A stretch of DNA of 64,000 nt from Gnomoniopsis sp. IMI 355080 (GCA_027946555.1 JAPEVC010000024.1:165804-229803), one strand, 5' to 3'; counted from the first letter of the stretch, positions 10,269 through 22,478 are shown. Made by a program: numbers and translations. The notes: generated by a model not told the origin, from the sequence alone.

Positions 10269-11719
10269 CTAGAAATAAAGCCATTCCTTCAAGTCCATCA
10301 GCGAAAAATTCCGGGAAATATTGCTCCGGGAAGGCATGTCTAGACCAAGACCCAGCGAGACGACAGGTACAGTTTTTTGACTTCCATGCTTGTCCAGGCT
10401 GGTCTGACTTGCTGAGTCACTCTGGGATCGGTAGTAAGTCAAGTGTCCCCCCATTGTAAGCAGGTTGGGGTGATGTTGTTAGAGTCTCCTGGTATTGCTT
10501 ACAGCAGCTACTGTTGTGTAGTTGCCACTCGGGATCCTTGTCCTTTCACTTCCAGTCTCGAACCTTTCCCCAGTCGCTAAGAAGTTGCAACTTCTGGAAC
10601 TGGGTCACGTATTGGGTGCTGCTCTGCGTGAGACCTTGCCGGCTGTGAATTCTCAAGACGGCAAGCTTCGGAAATGGGTCATTTGTAAGACTCCAAGCTC
10701 GGAGCATATCGTCTGTCACTTGCAAAATCCCAAATTCTCATGCCAGGATTCGATAACCTCAAGGACACCAAGATTTTGGAGCCCAGGCAGAATGTCAAGG
10801 TCTTGTTGGGTGAAGTTGAATTGAACGCCGACAATGCGCAGGTGAGTGATGAAATGGAAGAATTCTGCGGGCTGAAGGGTTTCAATACAGGTGCTGAGAT
10901 TCCGGTCTGGGCTGTCGATTTGCTTTGAGTAATGGTGTAAAGCCTTGTCCTTACATCGCTTGATCAGTCGCGCCACTTCAGCGAGAATAATCTTGACTGT
11001 GCGAAGTTGAGCTTTGTACTTTTGAAGTTTGTCAGATGACTCCAGCACGCACAAAGCGCCGTCTACTTGCCAGTGCTTGAACATGAACGTTGTGCACGTG
11101 GGGGCGTCGTCCTGCTCGTCCAAGTCATCTGGCTCATCGGAATCGGCTGTTGATTGTGCACCATTGCTCATCAGATTCTTCATCAGACTCCTTTTCGTCT
11201 TCTCTAGCAACCTATGGCGCTTCGGGTCTCTAAGAGGACCCCATTCCTTGAGAGCTGTATGGACTGCCTTCCATTGCCTGAGAGAGATATTACTAGATTG
11301 TGTCAGCATGAGTCTCATCCGCTTTCACCAAGTCATACGGTTCGATAGGGGCTATGTTTACTAAGGGTTACTTATGACGCCCCAGATGGACGGGACTGTC
11401 TTTGGAGGGAGGTTCTCGAGGACAGCATGTGTGTCGCCGTACGACCTCCGCGCCGCAGTTTTCGCCGCCGCCTCTACGAGGTCTGATGGGACACGTTCTC
11501 GCAACCTTTGGGCAGTCGGATGAGACCAAATGCGGAACCAGCCTCTGTAAGGTCTGTAGCCTATGGAAGCCTAACATGTGGCTCATCAAAAGCCAATCCA
11601 GGATAAGGGCCGTGTTTGCCAGGTGGCTCGCTTGTCCAGTCGCAATCAGTAATATCTTGAGAAGGCACACTATTCGGTGTGCACGTTAGACGAGGCTGCG
11701 AGGCCTGCGTGCCCGCCAT
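10269..11719 (-). pseudogene. decayed fungal hypothetical gene
   Basis: On the minus strand several coding-like blocks follow in order but not in one frame. A central block (11318-10716) reads through WKAVHTALKEWG, an acidic segment DEPDDLDEQDD, and FHFITHLRIVGVQFNF, ending in ILPGLQNLGVLEVIE. It then hits a stop at FCK. A one-base frame change restores DDMLRAWSLTNDPFPKLAVL, which fits as its continuation, followed by a further in-frame TGA. Upstream, an intron ending TCTAG and carrying GCTGAC could join a block with RSYGDTHAVLENLPPK. The downstream piece 10454-10269 may be the C-terminus. Nested leucine-rich blocks and the PFPKLAVLRI motif resemble a fungal-only family of unknown function (inference). 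The frameshift and stop argue for a pseudogene; a sequence error is the alternative. Confidence 0.45.
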
Positions 11720-13111
11720 AGCGAAGTAGGTAAAATGGGGAGGAATAGTTTCGAAGTGTGGTGGTGTCAAGATTTCATGGGCGAAACAAGGTAAGGCTTT
11801 ACACTATCTGGACAGCAGGTGGGCGTATTTCGCGTAATCTTGTGAACATGAGATGGTCAAAGCCGCACCGATCTCTTCGACCGCTCGAGCGCCAGTCCGC
11901 AATAGCGCCTCCATCACAGATGCCACGCACACTTGCCGCGCGCACTTGACAAGGAGACAGAGAACTATGATGTGAGTCAAGATACGAAAGCTGTATCCGA
12001 TAGGACTGAAGACGATTCGAGGATGGCTGTTAATCTGTTCGACTACCTATATATAAATTCGGGAAGGTATCTGCGCATGTCTCGTTGAAAATTTATCTGA
12101 TACCCAACATGGAAATACGAGCACAGAAGGTAAGGTAACGAGTTCGATCTAACCCCCCGTTTCCCCTCCAAGACATGCCACGGATGAAGTGCGATTGCCA
12201 GAGTGGATACGGGGGGTATAAAATATGTGTTGTGAAGAAGAGAAGGGAGAAGGAGCAGGAGAAGAAGCTGTCGCGAAATTTTGGTTTTCACGTTAGGAAA
12301 AGTGGAGTGCTTACTTAAGCGACCCGGAAACATGAGATCCTCTGCCTGTGTGCCGAATTTGGTCAACATTCTGCACAACCCGCTTCCTGGGTACCTAAGT
12401 ACATTTCGAATCAAGTTTTTTTCACTTTTTATTTGTTTCTAATAATGTTTCTAACGGATAATGAAGAGTTGGAGGCAATCCTGATTGTCTACTGTTTATG
12501 AATAGGGAGAAGCACTTCGACAAGCATCTTGTTGTAGGTAGATACAATTAGTCAAGTACCTCTCAGGTACCAGGGCATAGACTGCACAACACATTCATAC
12601 ACCTTTTCCTTTTTTCCTTTCAAGTAAAAAGAGTATATCGGAAACATTGTCTCAAAGCCAGGACAATACTTACGCAGTACTATTATCATTGAAGTTGAGG
12701 CCGAACAATTGGAGCAAAGAGTGCTGCAATGCCTCGGAGCACTGGGGTATGCTCGTCGGTCGGCCAAGCGTACGCAGTACTCCGAACTATGTACCTGGTA
12801 GGCCGGCAATGATTGGTATATACCCTGTATCTACCTAGGTATGGTAGGTACCCAGACTTCTTAGCTTGCCAATCACAGCAAGCCTGAATTTAATTGTTTG
12901 CAGCTCCCAGGCCTGGACCCCTGTCTTCCAATCTACCAGGGTGGGTGGAGTGAACGAGGGGCAGTGAAGAGCAGCCCAAGAACTTGCTTCATTCTCGTGT
13001 GTTTGCTGATGACTCTTCTTCCTTCAACCTGCATACAGCGAATCGTCTTTACCTAGGTACATCTAACGGGATTTATCACCACATAATCCCAATCAGCAGA
13101 ACTCCGCCATA
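11720..13111. other. intergenic region upstream of PP28 gene
   Basis: 1.4 kb with no recognisable gene. Several TACCT/AGGTA motifs occur (near 12393, 12530, 12557, 12830 and 13050), including TACCTAGGTATGGTAGGTACC and TACCTAGGTAC. A pyrimidine-rich stretch precedes the start of the PP28 gene. Small open frames here lack family content. Confidence 0.45.
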
Positions 13112-14032
13112 ATGTCAGGACGCCCTGGAGCAGGCTCACGTGGCCGTGGTGGCAAGTTCAAGAAGTACACTCGCGGAGGTAAGTTCTACACAAATGGTGA
13201 CGCTTCTGCCACCACTTCTCCTTACTGACTGGCTGCCCTCGCCTTCTCGTACAGGCGGCAAGCACTTCTCCAAGAACCTCCGGCCCCTCGATGCCGATGG
13301 AAACGAGATCTCCATGTGGGACCCAAATGCAAGCAAGCAAGATGACTCCGACGACGACGATGACTCTGACGAGTCCTCCGAGGAAGAGTCCGAAGACGAG
13401 GCCGGCCCCTCCAAGGCCACTCCAGCCCAGGAGCTGAGTCGTGAGGAACGTCGCGCCGAGAAAAAGGCCAAAAAGGAAGCCGCTATCGCTAGAGCCAAAA
13501 AGGCCAACGTCCAAGTTGGCGATTTGCCTCCGAGTGATTCCGAAGAAGAGTCCGATGACGACAACATGCCTGCCAACCCCAATCATTCAAAGGCTGCACG
13601 CAAGCAAGCCGTTGCCCCTCCAAAGCAGCCCGATGACGAGGTTGAGGCGGCTGCCGCCGGCGTCGCCAAGCTGGCCGTCGACAAGGGCGGTATGACCCGT
13701 AAGGAGAGGGAGTCTGCGGAAGCTGCCGCTGCAAAGGAGCGGTATATGAAGGCTCATTTGGCGGGTAAGACAGACGAAGCCAAGGCCGACATGGCTCGTC
13801 TGGCCAAAATTCGAGAGGATCGGGCGCGTCAGAAGGCCATAAGAGATGTACGTTCCGCTTACTCTTCACGAATACATCATCAGTGACTGACTGACCAAAT
13901 GTACAGGCCGAGGAAGAGGAACGCAAGGAGCGAGAGGCTGAGAAACGTAAGGAGATCGAGGCCAAGGAGGCTAAGAAGCGCGAGGCAGCCCTGGGCAAAG
14001 TCCCAGCCAAGAAGGGCGGCAAGAAGAAGTAA
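13112..14032 (+). CDS. PDAP1: 28-kDa heat- and acid-stable phosphoprotein homologue (PP28/PDAP1)
   Basis: Member of the casein-kinase-substrate phosphoprotein PP28 family; its molecular role in fungi is not settled. Exons 13112-13178, 13255-13847 and 13907-14032 join to 261 residues. The short first exon gives SGRPGAGSRGRGGKFKKYTR, joined in phase to GGGKHFSKNL. A long acidic Asp/Ser/Glu region follows (QDDSDDDDDSDESSEEESED) with many CK2-type sites. The PP28 domain comes after it, about residues 165-250, from NPNHSKAARKQAVAP through GMTRKERESAEAAAAKERYM to DMARLAKIREDRARQKAIRD. It ends in a Glu/Lys coiled tail (EEEERKEREAEKRKEIEAKE). Charged, low-hydrophobicity composition suits a heat-stable protein. 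Confidence 0.88.
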
Positions 14033-14741
14033 GGCAGTGCGGCCGTAGACAATCCCGGGGACACATGCTTCGGATCCTGCGGTGGAGATGAGATCTAGTG
14101 GACATTTTCAGTTGGCAGTACCCAAGGCTTTCCTTTTGTTCAGGGTTCACATCGCCTGTGGTACAGTCGGATTTTCTTCGTACCACATACTACGTATTCC
14201 ATTGACAACAAGGCAATGGCACGATGTCCGAGCACCCTTTGCGACCGTCTACCAGGGCGAATGTCTTTTGACCAGGTTCCCAATTTCAGCTTGAGGAGCC
14301 GGACCAGATCTCCAGTGACCTTTGTCCGTACGTCCATCAGACTATACCCGTGAGCTAAAAGCGTCAGTCATTGCCAAAAGGTTAGCTTCTTACCCCGATA
14401 CTCCATTCGAGTCGAACACCGTGTTTACGGGGACGGCAGATATGAGCCATAAGGTGCAAATTGAAGACCAGAAATGAGACGATCGACCGGTCCTGGTCGT
14501 CACGTTACCACTGATCGCGTTGTGGTCCTCAGAGGAGAAAACTTGGCGAACCAGTGGTTCAGGCCTATAGGTAAAGCATCTTGAGTAGTTCTTACCTATT
14601 AAAAGCTATTTTTTTAGGACTTGTTCAAAATGGCTGTACAACGCATCACCGCACAAGTTGAAAAAACAAGCTATGTCTTACAAGCTATGTCTTCAATGCG
14701 GAGGGCCTGTCTTTTTCTGTCCATGGGATTGTGTGAAAGGG
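14033..14741. other. convergent intergenic region
   Basis: About 700 nt between the 3' ends of the PP28 gene (+) and the membrane-protein gene (-). Small open frames are short and without family features. Nothing recognised. Confidence 0.5.
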
Positions 14742-15785
14742 CTATGCAAGTTCTGTTTTTGGGTCCACACTCTCCTTCCAGAACTCATCAAAATCAATGC
14801 CTTGCTCCGAGAACAAATCCCTGATCTGCTTGGCAGTCTCGACTTGCCTTTCCGGACTGAAGCCACCAGGCCGCGTAGACTCGAATTGGACAATTTCAAT
14901 CCAGCGATAGAACAAGTCCTCCTTGCCCACCGCAGCCAACGCATCCCGGAACGCGAAGACCTGGTCTCGCCGTTCGTCATCTCCCGCGCTATCGTGCTCC
15001 TTCAGATCTAAGCTCACCCAACCAAAGTCGTTGTGGTTGATGACAACCACCAGCCGAAATGCCTCGAGTGCCACACTCTTGTCGTCCACCATCTTGGTCG
15101 CCTTCACCATCGCGGCCCAATCCAAGTCCCATTCGTTGTTCATAGTCAGGTAGCCTGTCTTGTCGTTGATGAGCATGGACTCAGTGGCGTCACCAATGTT
15201 TTTCATCAACAGGGTGCGCGCCTCAAGATCATCGCCCTTCACGGCCTTGCGAATGTCCGCGTCCCAAGTCGACCGACTGCGGCGAACGTAGATCTCCTTG
15301 TCACGGAAGCCGACCATCCATCGCCAAAACAGCGGGGAGCCATTGGTGCTGCCAAGGCAGAACTCTACAGGCCAAGGCCAGACGAAGACGAAGAGGAGGA
15401 AATCGAACAGGAATGTGAGAGCTCTCCGCAGGACGATCTTTGAAATTGTCAGCCAAGAGAGCTCCGATGTTGCGAGAGTGGTCTCATTGGGCTGCCCAAG
15501 CGCAGCAAGGACGAATTGAAGGTACCATGGCACGATATAATAGACACGCCAGGCCATGAGTAGAAGGATGGTAACATTGAGGACCACGGGGACCAGGAAG
15601 ATCTTGCGTTTGAAGGCGGCAGGTTTGTTGTCGACGTGGGCTATGTAAACGTGTTTTGGTGAGAGGGTGGCAAGCAGGGGAGCCAAGATTTCGGGAGCAC
15701 GCTTGAAAGGGGCCGGCGGTTCTGTAGACGAGGCTGGCGGTGATGATTTAGTTTTCTTCCCCGTGCTTCTCTTGGAGGGCGCCAT
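14742..15785 (-). CDS. fungal membrane protein of unknown function
   Basis: Intronless 347-residue protein. The N-terminus (residues 1-25) is Lys/Ser/Pro-rich. A hydrophobic segment at about 62-84 (IFLVPVVLNVTILLLMAW) is predicted membrane-spanning, and a second at about 115-140 has LTFLFDFLLFVFVWPW. The rest is a soluble domain with SRSTWDADIRKAVKGDDLEA, NNEWDLDWAAMVKATK and a C-terminal GIDFDEFWKESVDPKTELA. This pattern recurs in filamentous fungi as an uncharacterised conserved protein (family recollection, not searched), and no function is assigned. The start is the ATG of MAPSKRSTGKK; the frame stays open another 49 codons upstream, but that stretch looks like UTR. It is divergent from the mitochondrial IF2 gene. 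Confidence 0.8.
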   Translation of the reverse strand: MAPSKRSTGKKTKSSPPASSTEPPAPFKRAPEILAPLLATLSPKHVYIAHVDNKPAAFKRKIFLVPVVLNVTILLLMAWRVYYIVPWYLQFVLAALGQPNETTLATSELSWLTISKIVLRRALTFLFDFLLFVFVWPWPVEFCLGSTNGSPLFWRWMVGFRDKEIYVRRSRSTWDADIRKAVKGDDLEARTLLMKNIGDATESMLINDKTGYLTMNNEWDLDWAAMVKATKMVDDKSVALEAFRLVVVINHNDFGWVSLDLKEHDSAGDDERRDQVFAFRDALAAVGKEDLFYRWIEIVQFESTRPGGFSPERQVETAKQIRDLFSEQGIDFDEFWKESVDPKTELA

Positions 15786-16388
15786 AATGATAGCGGTGTT
15801 AGGGGAGTGAGAGATGTGAGGCGTTGCGTAGGCCGAAACAGGGGAGGTGAGCCCGACAGGCAAATACTTCCGAAAGCAGAGATGAGAGAGGAGGTGGTTG
15901 CACACACATCTGGAAAAGTGGCTCAAGAGCATGCTTGATGAATACTCGCGTGGCCAGCAACGCTTCCCAGGTCTTGCTATTTTGCCCCTGGCCGTGGATC
16001 CCTGACCTTCTACGGAGTACGGAATACTGCGTGGTCTTCGGCAAGATCGGGCGCATACAAGCCAGGTACTGGGAAATGTGTGTCTGCATCAGCAGGTTCG
16101 ATGTCACTTGGAAGTTCCCCTACTACAAGACCCTGGTACCTACTTGGTTCCTGTGGCAGCTGCGGCTCCACCTGCACTAACGCACCCGCCGAAATTCTTC
16201 TCGAAAGTTGCCGTTGCGCTTCGATGCCGTAGACGTTGCACCCCAACTTCGACATTTTGCCCAAACAGATGGCACCGAAACTGGAGCCAACTGTCTCTTC
16301 GGTCATTCGAGCATGTTGAGGAACCAGGCCAAGGTGCGTACATGGTCTTTTTATTATAGACCAGACTAAACAACTGATACCATGGCAA
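15786..16388. other. divergent promoter, membrane protein / mtIF2
   Basis: About 600 nt between the divergent starts. A CTGGTACCTACTTGG motif near 16132 belongs to the window's TACCT series. No coding sequence is recognised; antisense frames here are short. Confidence 0.5.
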
Positions 16389-19300
16389 ATGCAGAAGCAA
16401 AGCAGCTTCTACGTCTGCGCAGCATGTCGCCGCCAACACCAGCATGACCTGGCGCAAATGCGCGCCCCCGGGTGTATACGGACCACTTCCCTCTCTTCGA
16501 CATCGCGAGCCTTCTCTTCGGCCTCCGCGGCATTCTCGGTGCCCCCGATCGTCCAAGGACGAGGGAATGGGTCCACATTCCAAAGTGTGTTTTCGAGGAC
16601 AACCCGAGTGGACGCAAGAGGCTATGCCGCCTGGGGAAAGTTTGGCTCACCATCTCTACCGGGCCAGTCGAATGCTGCATGGGGGACCTCTTCGAAAACA
16701 AACCAATCAGCTGAAACACCAGTTCCCTCACCACCTACTTGGGGAGGGGCATCTAGAACGCCGCCGACCACAGGAACATCCGCATGGGGGACAGCTGCCA
16801 CAGCACCAACAACAGCAATGAAGCCTGCGTGGGCAGCTGGATCCAGCAGCATACCACCAGCGACGGGAACGCCTGCGTGGGGAGGAGCAAGCACCAACCC
16901 CCCATCCACCGCAATGAAGCCTACCTGGGCAGGAGGGGCGAGTAAAGTACTGCCAGCCACAGGATCGTATAGCGAGACAAGGCAACATGAAGCTTCTCCA
17001 TTCTCATCTCCGTCGACCACGAGGTCATCCAGGGCTGCTCCACAGTCACTTTCGGCCTCTAATGATCCCAAGAACAGTACACATCAGGCTCCAACCCTGG
17101 CAAGGGCGCCCGACGCCGCCAATGCTGCGCCTATTTATGGCGGCTCGACTACCAATCAGCTGCCAAGCAGTCCATGGGGGAAGAGCGCACCCGGCGCGTT
17201 TTCTCCTTCCTCTAATGGCCCTGCTGGTTGGACTCCCGGGAAGCCATCTTTCCGAGGTTCTAGTGGTTGGACTCCTCGCAAGGCTACACCAGCTCCCTTC
17301 AGCAACACCGAGAATGGGGCACGTGCTGACTCCATAACCCCTCCAGCGAAGTCGACGAGCAATCTTGGCACCGCAATATGGGACCAGGGCCACAACACAG
17401 GCTCCAAAAATGCTGTATCTCGACCCTTATCGGGAAGTCGAAACTCAGATCCAATTTTGGACACCATCTTCACGAAACCTCCCATTCGCAAGCCTCCCCC
17501 AAACGCTGAGTTTCCCCAATTGAAACGGAAAGGCTCCAAGGAGGACATGTTCGAGGTCATGAGCCCATTCAAATTGCCTTCGAGGCAGCAATGGTCGAAG
17601 AACAAGACTGCCCCCCCTGGTCCTGCTAAAAAAGCCATTACCCGGGATTTGCCCTCGCGAAAGTCTCACTCTATAGACAGAGGAGATGGTCAATTACCCA
17701 GGAGAGATCGCTACCCTGACTGGGGTGCCTCTAGAGAGTCAGAATCCTTCACTCGGGCAACTAGGCCATCTTACAGGGCGTCACAGCGCGAAGCCTCGCA
17801 CTCATCCAAAGAATCCAGAACTGGTGACCAGTTTGAACTGATGAGCAAGACTGCAGTCACAGAACAGCAGGGGATGAACAGTTCTGCTCAGGATGACTGG
17901 GACGGGGGCTCTACTACTCCAGTATCAAGCCGAACATTGCCACCACTCATGGACCAAGACAGCACTTTATCTGATGGTCCACGACGCGGAAGGGATTCTG
18001 GGAGGACAACTGACTCCCGTAGTCACGACAGGGGCTCTGATGTGGAGAAAAGAGATCATAGAGGACGTGGAAGAGACCTTGCTAACGCCTCTGGTCAAGA
18101 GAGCTACACTCCTCGAGATAAAGGGAACAAGCGCAGAAAATATGGTGGCGACCGGAGGCAAAATATAGACGAGGATGATTATTTCGAGGACTATGATATC
18201 GACGAACTTCAAGAGTCGAAGGCAAAGCGAAAGCAACGCCAACGACGCTTAGACGAGCAGAGGGCCGCTGAAGAGGCAGCAGCGCCCAAGACGATTCGCT
18301 TGCCCGAGTACATCACAGTCTACGACCTTGCCGAGGCGCTTCGGATCAAGCCCGCCCAGTTCTTGCATGATCTCGAGCAGCTTGGTTTCGAAAATACCCT
18401 TCATGACAGTGTGATGACGGGAGAAACGGCGGCTCTCGTCGCCGCTGAATATGGCTTCGAGCCTACAGTCGAGTCCGGTGAAAAGGTTGATCTGCGACCG
18501 CGACCACCGCCAGAAGACCCTTCATCTGTGCCCCCTCGACCTCCTATTGTCACTATCATGGGGCATGTCGACCATGGCAAGACAACTATATTAGATACTT
18601 TGCGGAAATCGTCCATTGTGGCGCAAGAGTTCGGCGGCATCACACAACATATCGGTGCCTTTTCTGTTAAATTATCCATGGGTAAGACCATTACCTTCTT
18701 GGACACCCCTGGTCACGCTGCTTTCCTGAGCATGCGCCAACGTGGTGCCAATGTTACGGATATCGTTGTTCTGGTCGTCGCTGTTGATGATAGCGTTAAG
18801 CCGCAGACCATTGAGGCCATCAAGCATGCTCAAAGTGCGAAGGTGCCCATGATTGTGGCTATTAACAAGATTGATGTCGACAATACTCCTCATCGAATCG
18901 ACATGGTAAAGCAAGATTTGGCCAATAACGGTGTCGAGCTTGAGGACTATGGCGGTGATGTGCAAGTCGTTGCGATGAGTGGCAAGACAGGTCGCGGTAT
19001 AAAGGACCTCGAGGATGCGATTCTGACGCTGTCTGAAGTCCTTGACATGCGGGCAGAGACCGATGGCATGGCGGAGGGTTGGGTGCTGGAAGCCAGTATC
19101 AAGCCTGACGGTAGGGCAGCTACGATTCTGGTCAAGAGGGGTACTTTGCGCATTGGCGATCTGATCGCTGCGGGGACAGCCTACACGAAAGTCAGGATCA
19201 TGAGGAACGAGGCTGGTGTCGACGTTGAGGAAGCCGGCCCTGGAACTCCCATTGAGATATACGGCAGCTGGAAGGGAGAACCCATGGCAGGCGACATGGT

Positions 19301-20216
19301 GCTGCAGGCACCGGACGAGACCAAGGCCCAAGCGGCGGTCGACTACCGGCAGGAGATTGCGGAGAGGGCCATTGCGGCGGCACAAAATGCCGAAAGAGAG
19401 GCTCAAGATCGCGAGAAAGCAGAGCGCGAGGTCCTGAAGAGGAAGATAGAGGAGGCGGAGACTACTGACGACCCCGAACTCGTCGAGGTCGGGCCCAAGC
19501 TCGTGAGCCTCATTGTTAAGGGCGACGTGATGGGCTCTGTCGAGGCGGTGAGCATGGCAATTCAAGAGATTGGGAATAACGAGGTGCGCCCGCGCATTCT
19601 GCGGGCTTCACCTGGGCAGATCACCGAAAGCGACGTGGACCACATGGCGACTGCGAAGGGCGCCATTGTGAACTTCAACACTGCGACTCCTGGGCACGTT
19701 CTGCAGCGGGCAAATAATGCCGGAGTGGTGATTCTGGATCACAACATCATATACGAGACGGTGCAAGCAGTCAAGGACCTCTTGTCGGCCCAGCTGGAGC
19801 CTATCTATACTCAACGTGTCATAGCCGAGGCGCAGGTGCAAAAGATCTTCCCAATCAACATCACCAAGAGGAAGTACAAGAATATTGCGGGCGTCAAGGT
19901 CACCAATGGCAAGGTGACAAGGGGCGGGCAATACAGGGTGATGCGGGATGGAGAAGAGGTTTACAAAGGTAAGTGCTTTTCCAACATTCTTCATGCAGGC
20001 CTCCATTCATCCATCGCCTTGTGAATATATATATTATGTGTGCTGACCAGCTATGCTTCCCAAGGAAAATTAACGGCCCTGAAACAAAACAAAGACGATG
20101 TCACCGAGGTCAGGAAGGGTATAGAGTGCGGCATGATGTTTGACGAGTACGACGATTTCCAGGAGGGCGATCTCATCCAGCTATATGAAGACGTCGAGCA
20201 ACCGAGATACTTGTAG
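16389..20216 (+). CDS. IFM1: mitochondrial translation initiation factor IF-2
   Basis: GTPase that brings initiator tRNA to mitochondrial ribosomes. Exons 16389-19968 and 20065-20216 join to 1243 residues. The N-terminus (CAACRRQHQHD, then SSTSRAFSSASAAF) suits import. Residues 30-620 are a long low-complexity Ser/Pro/Gly/Trp region with tandem repeats. An IF2 N-type helical segment follows (LPEYITVYDLAEALRIKPAQ). The GTPase core has G1 GHVDHGKT at 725-732, switch I GGITQHIG, G3 DTPGH at 772 and G4 NKID at 826. Domains II-IV follow, with GWVLEASIKPDGRAATILVK and FPINITKRKYKNIAG. The spliced last exon adds KLTALKQNKDDVTEV to the end. The protein is much longer than yeast Ifm1 (about 680 residues) because of its N-terminal extension. 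Confidence 0.95.
16770..16958 (+). repeat. tandem 31/32-codon repeat inside mtIF2
   Basis: Two in-frame imperfect units, residues 128-158 and 159-190. Each begins TGT(S/P)AWG, contains TAMKP followed by (A/T)WA, and ends PA. A third unit begins with TGS. Each unit has two tryptophan half-repeats about 15 residues apart. The flanking sequence has further WG/GW dipeptides, including GWTPGKPSFRG followed by GWTPRK. Confidence 0.8.
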
Positions 20217-20667
20217 ATGAATGGCGAGTACCTATAGAGAGATACCATTTGCGTGTCCAAGGTTTAGTGAGAAAATAGACTAGATCCCAATAACAGAGAT
20301 GCACACTCCTCTCAGCATGGAGAAATTTAGCTGGAAGAGGCCGTCCTTGTATAGAAATCGACGAGAGCACTTGCAATCCGGCGCTGCCAAGAACCTTCCC
20401 GGGTGACATTTGGGCAGGTGGGGCCTCACTTAGACAGGGGCCAGCACACCGCCTTCCCTGATTTGAAGTGCCAAGATTTCATGGATGATCCCGTCCCTCG
20501 AAAATTCCCACCACCGAAAAATTAAGGACGACGTCTGGTTCCAGGGTCGATTAACTGCTCCCACATCACAACGATGAACAGCTCTCAGTGCAGGACCGCC
20601 GCCGCCTTCTGATTCTCTCCTCCACGCAAATCAACGCAACAATCAATTTAGAAGAGCTTTCCACACG
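20217..20667. other. intergenic, mtIF2 to SURF6
   Basis: About 450 nt covering the mtIF2 3' end and the SURF6 promoter. Nothing recognised. Confidence 0.5.
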
Positions 20668-22478
20668 ATGGCTGACACATCGTTAAAGGTTCGTGCCCCA
20701 CTACACTCTACCTCAGCGTGCAAGCTCAAAGTGAACGCCACTGACAAATGGCTACAACATAGGACCGCCTCCGCGATCACTCAGAGGCTTTTGACAGCCT
20801 GCTGTCTCTGATCCCCGCCAAGCTCTATTACGGAGAAGAAGACAAAGGCGTAAGTTCCTGATCTGACACTTGCGCCTGGTCCCTTCTATCTCCTACTGTT
20901 CTGCGCGCTTACACATGACCATCACCGCAGGACAATCAGTGGCAACGCAAGAAGCAGACCAAAGAGCAAGCTCGCGCCGCCAAGCGAAGCAAGCTGGATC
21001 CAGACAGTGCTTTAAATCGCAATGCAAAGGAGGTGCTGGACGAGCGCGCGAGGAACAAACGCAAGGCGCAGGAATTGGAAGAGTCCGAAGACGAAGAGGG
21101 ACAAGATGACGATAACGACGACGAGGAGTCAGTGGTAGTCGACGGTATCGAGAAGGAACTACCAGGCCAGGGATTAAAGAAGCGCAGGGCAACCGAGGAC
21201 GGACCAACCAACAAGAAGGCTAAGGTTTCTGAATCAAATCCCGAGCAGGAAATGGAGACGGCCGCTGAACAAGTGTCGGCACACCAACAGAAAAAGCTGG
21301 CTAAGCTCCAGAAGAAGGCTGAGAAAAAGGCTGAAAAGAAAGCGAACAAGTCTGAGAAGCCGGTCAAAAAAAGCAAGCATGGAATGGACCAAGGCGGCGT
21401 CGAGGCATTAGAGGACACCAAATTGGCCCAACCCGAGGACGACCTGGTACTTTCCAAGGAGAGTGACGAGGAGGGTCAAAAAACTTACAAAAGCAAAGAT
21501 TTGCTGCCCATCGACGTATCTGGACTCGCCGACGACGAAGATGCGAACCACACCTCACAATCATCCACGCCCGCCTCTCCTACATTCGACTCGACCACAG
21601 AAAACCTCGCCGCGGAGCCCACAAGCACCACCACCAGCATAGCAAGCGACGTCGCCCCGACCACAGAGCGCCCGTTCTCCTCGAGCAAGAAGCTCAAGGT
21701 CCCTTCCGACACCACCGAGCTCCGCGCCCGTCTAGCCGCCAAGATTTCCGCTCTTCGCGCAGCACGAAAAGCTGACGGCCCTGACGGCACGCCCATCCGC
21801 ACCCGCCAGGAACTTATCGAGTCCCGACGCCAGAAGCAGATCAAGAGCAAAGCACATAAGAAGGAATTGTGGCAGAAACAAAAGGCCGAAGAGGACAAGA
21901 AGCGCGAGGAGGCTCTGGCTAGCGCGCGCAACTCGCCCATGTTGAGCTTCGGATCGCCCGGATCGCCCGAACAAGAGAACAACTTTTCATTCGGACGAGT
22001 GGCCTTTACGGATGGCACGCAGATGAGCCAGGACCTTAGCTACATCAAGGACAAGAGCGGCAAGAAGAAAGGCAACTCGGACCCCAAGGGCGCGCTCGCC
22101 AAGCTCGAGGCGCAAAAGAAGCGCCTCGCGAACCTGGACGCGGACAAGCGCAAGGAGGTTCTGGAGAAGGAGACCTGGCTCGCGGCAAGGAAGCGTGCGG
22201 AGGGCGAGAAGGTGCGCAATGACGAATCTCTTCTGAAGAAGGCGGTGAAGCGGAAGGAGAGGACCAAGAAGAAGAGCGAGAAAGAATGGAACGACCGTCT
22301 TGATGGCGTCAAGTACGCGCAGAAGCAAAGGGCGCAGAAGCGTGAGGCTAATATTCGCCAGCGCAAGGAGCAGAAGCAGGCCGGCAAAGGCGGGAAAAAG
22401 GGCAAGGGGAAGGGCCCAACCAAGAAGAAGGCTAGGCCAGGCTTTGAGGGTGGCGGCTTCGGTGGAAAGAGGAAGTAG
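20668..22478 (+). CDS. RRP14: SURF6/Rrp14-like ribosome biogenesis protein
   Basis: Nucleolar protein of the SURF6 family; yeast Rrp14 acts in small- and large-subunit rRNA processing. Exons 20668-20688 (only seven codons, MADTSLK), 20763-20849 and 20931-22478 join to 551 residues; introns are 74 and 81 nt. Exon 2 supplies the Rrp14 N-terminal motif DRLRDHSEAFDSLLSLIPAK and LYYGEED. The middle is acidic and Lys-rich with several NLS-like runs. The SURF6 domain begins near residue 240 (LRARLAAKISALRAARKA, RTRQELIESRRQ) and includes FGRVAFTDGTQM and LDADKRKEVLEKETWLAARK. It ends as a very basic tail (KGKGKGPTKKKARPG). Both early splice joins keep phase and restore the conserved N-terminus, which supports the tiny first exon. 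Confidence 0.9.

Noticed and set aside
12140..12175. GAGTTCGATCTAACC resembling a tRNA B box
   Set aside because: No matching A box or acceptor stem nearby; no tRNA fold found by eye.
18672..19565. 297-codon open frame antisense to mtIF2
   Set aside because: It lies wholly opposite the conserved GTPase core; His/Leu/Arg-rich content is typical of the antisense of a codon-biased gene.
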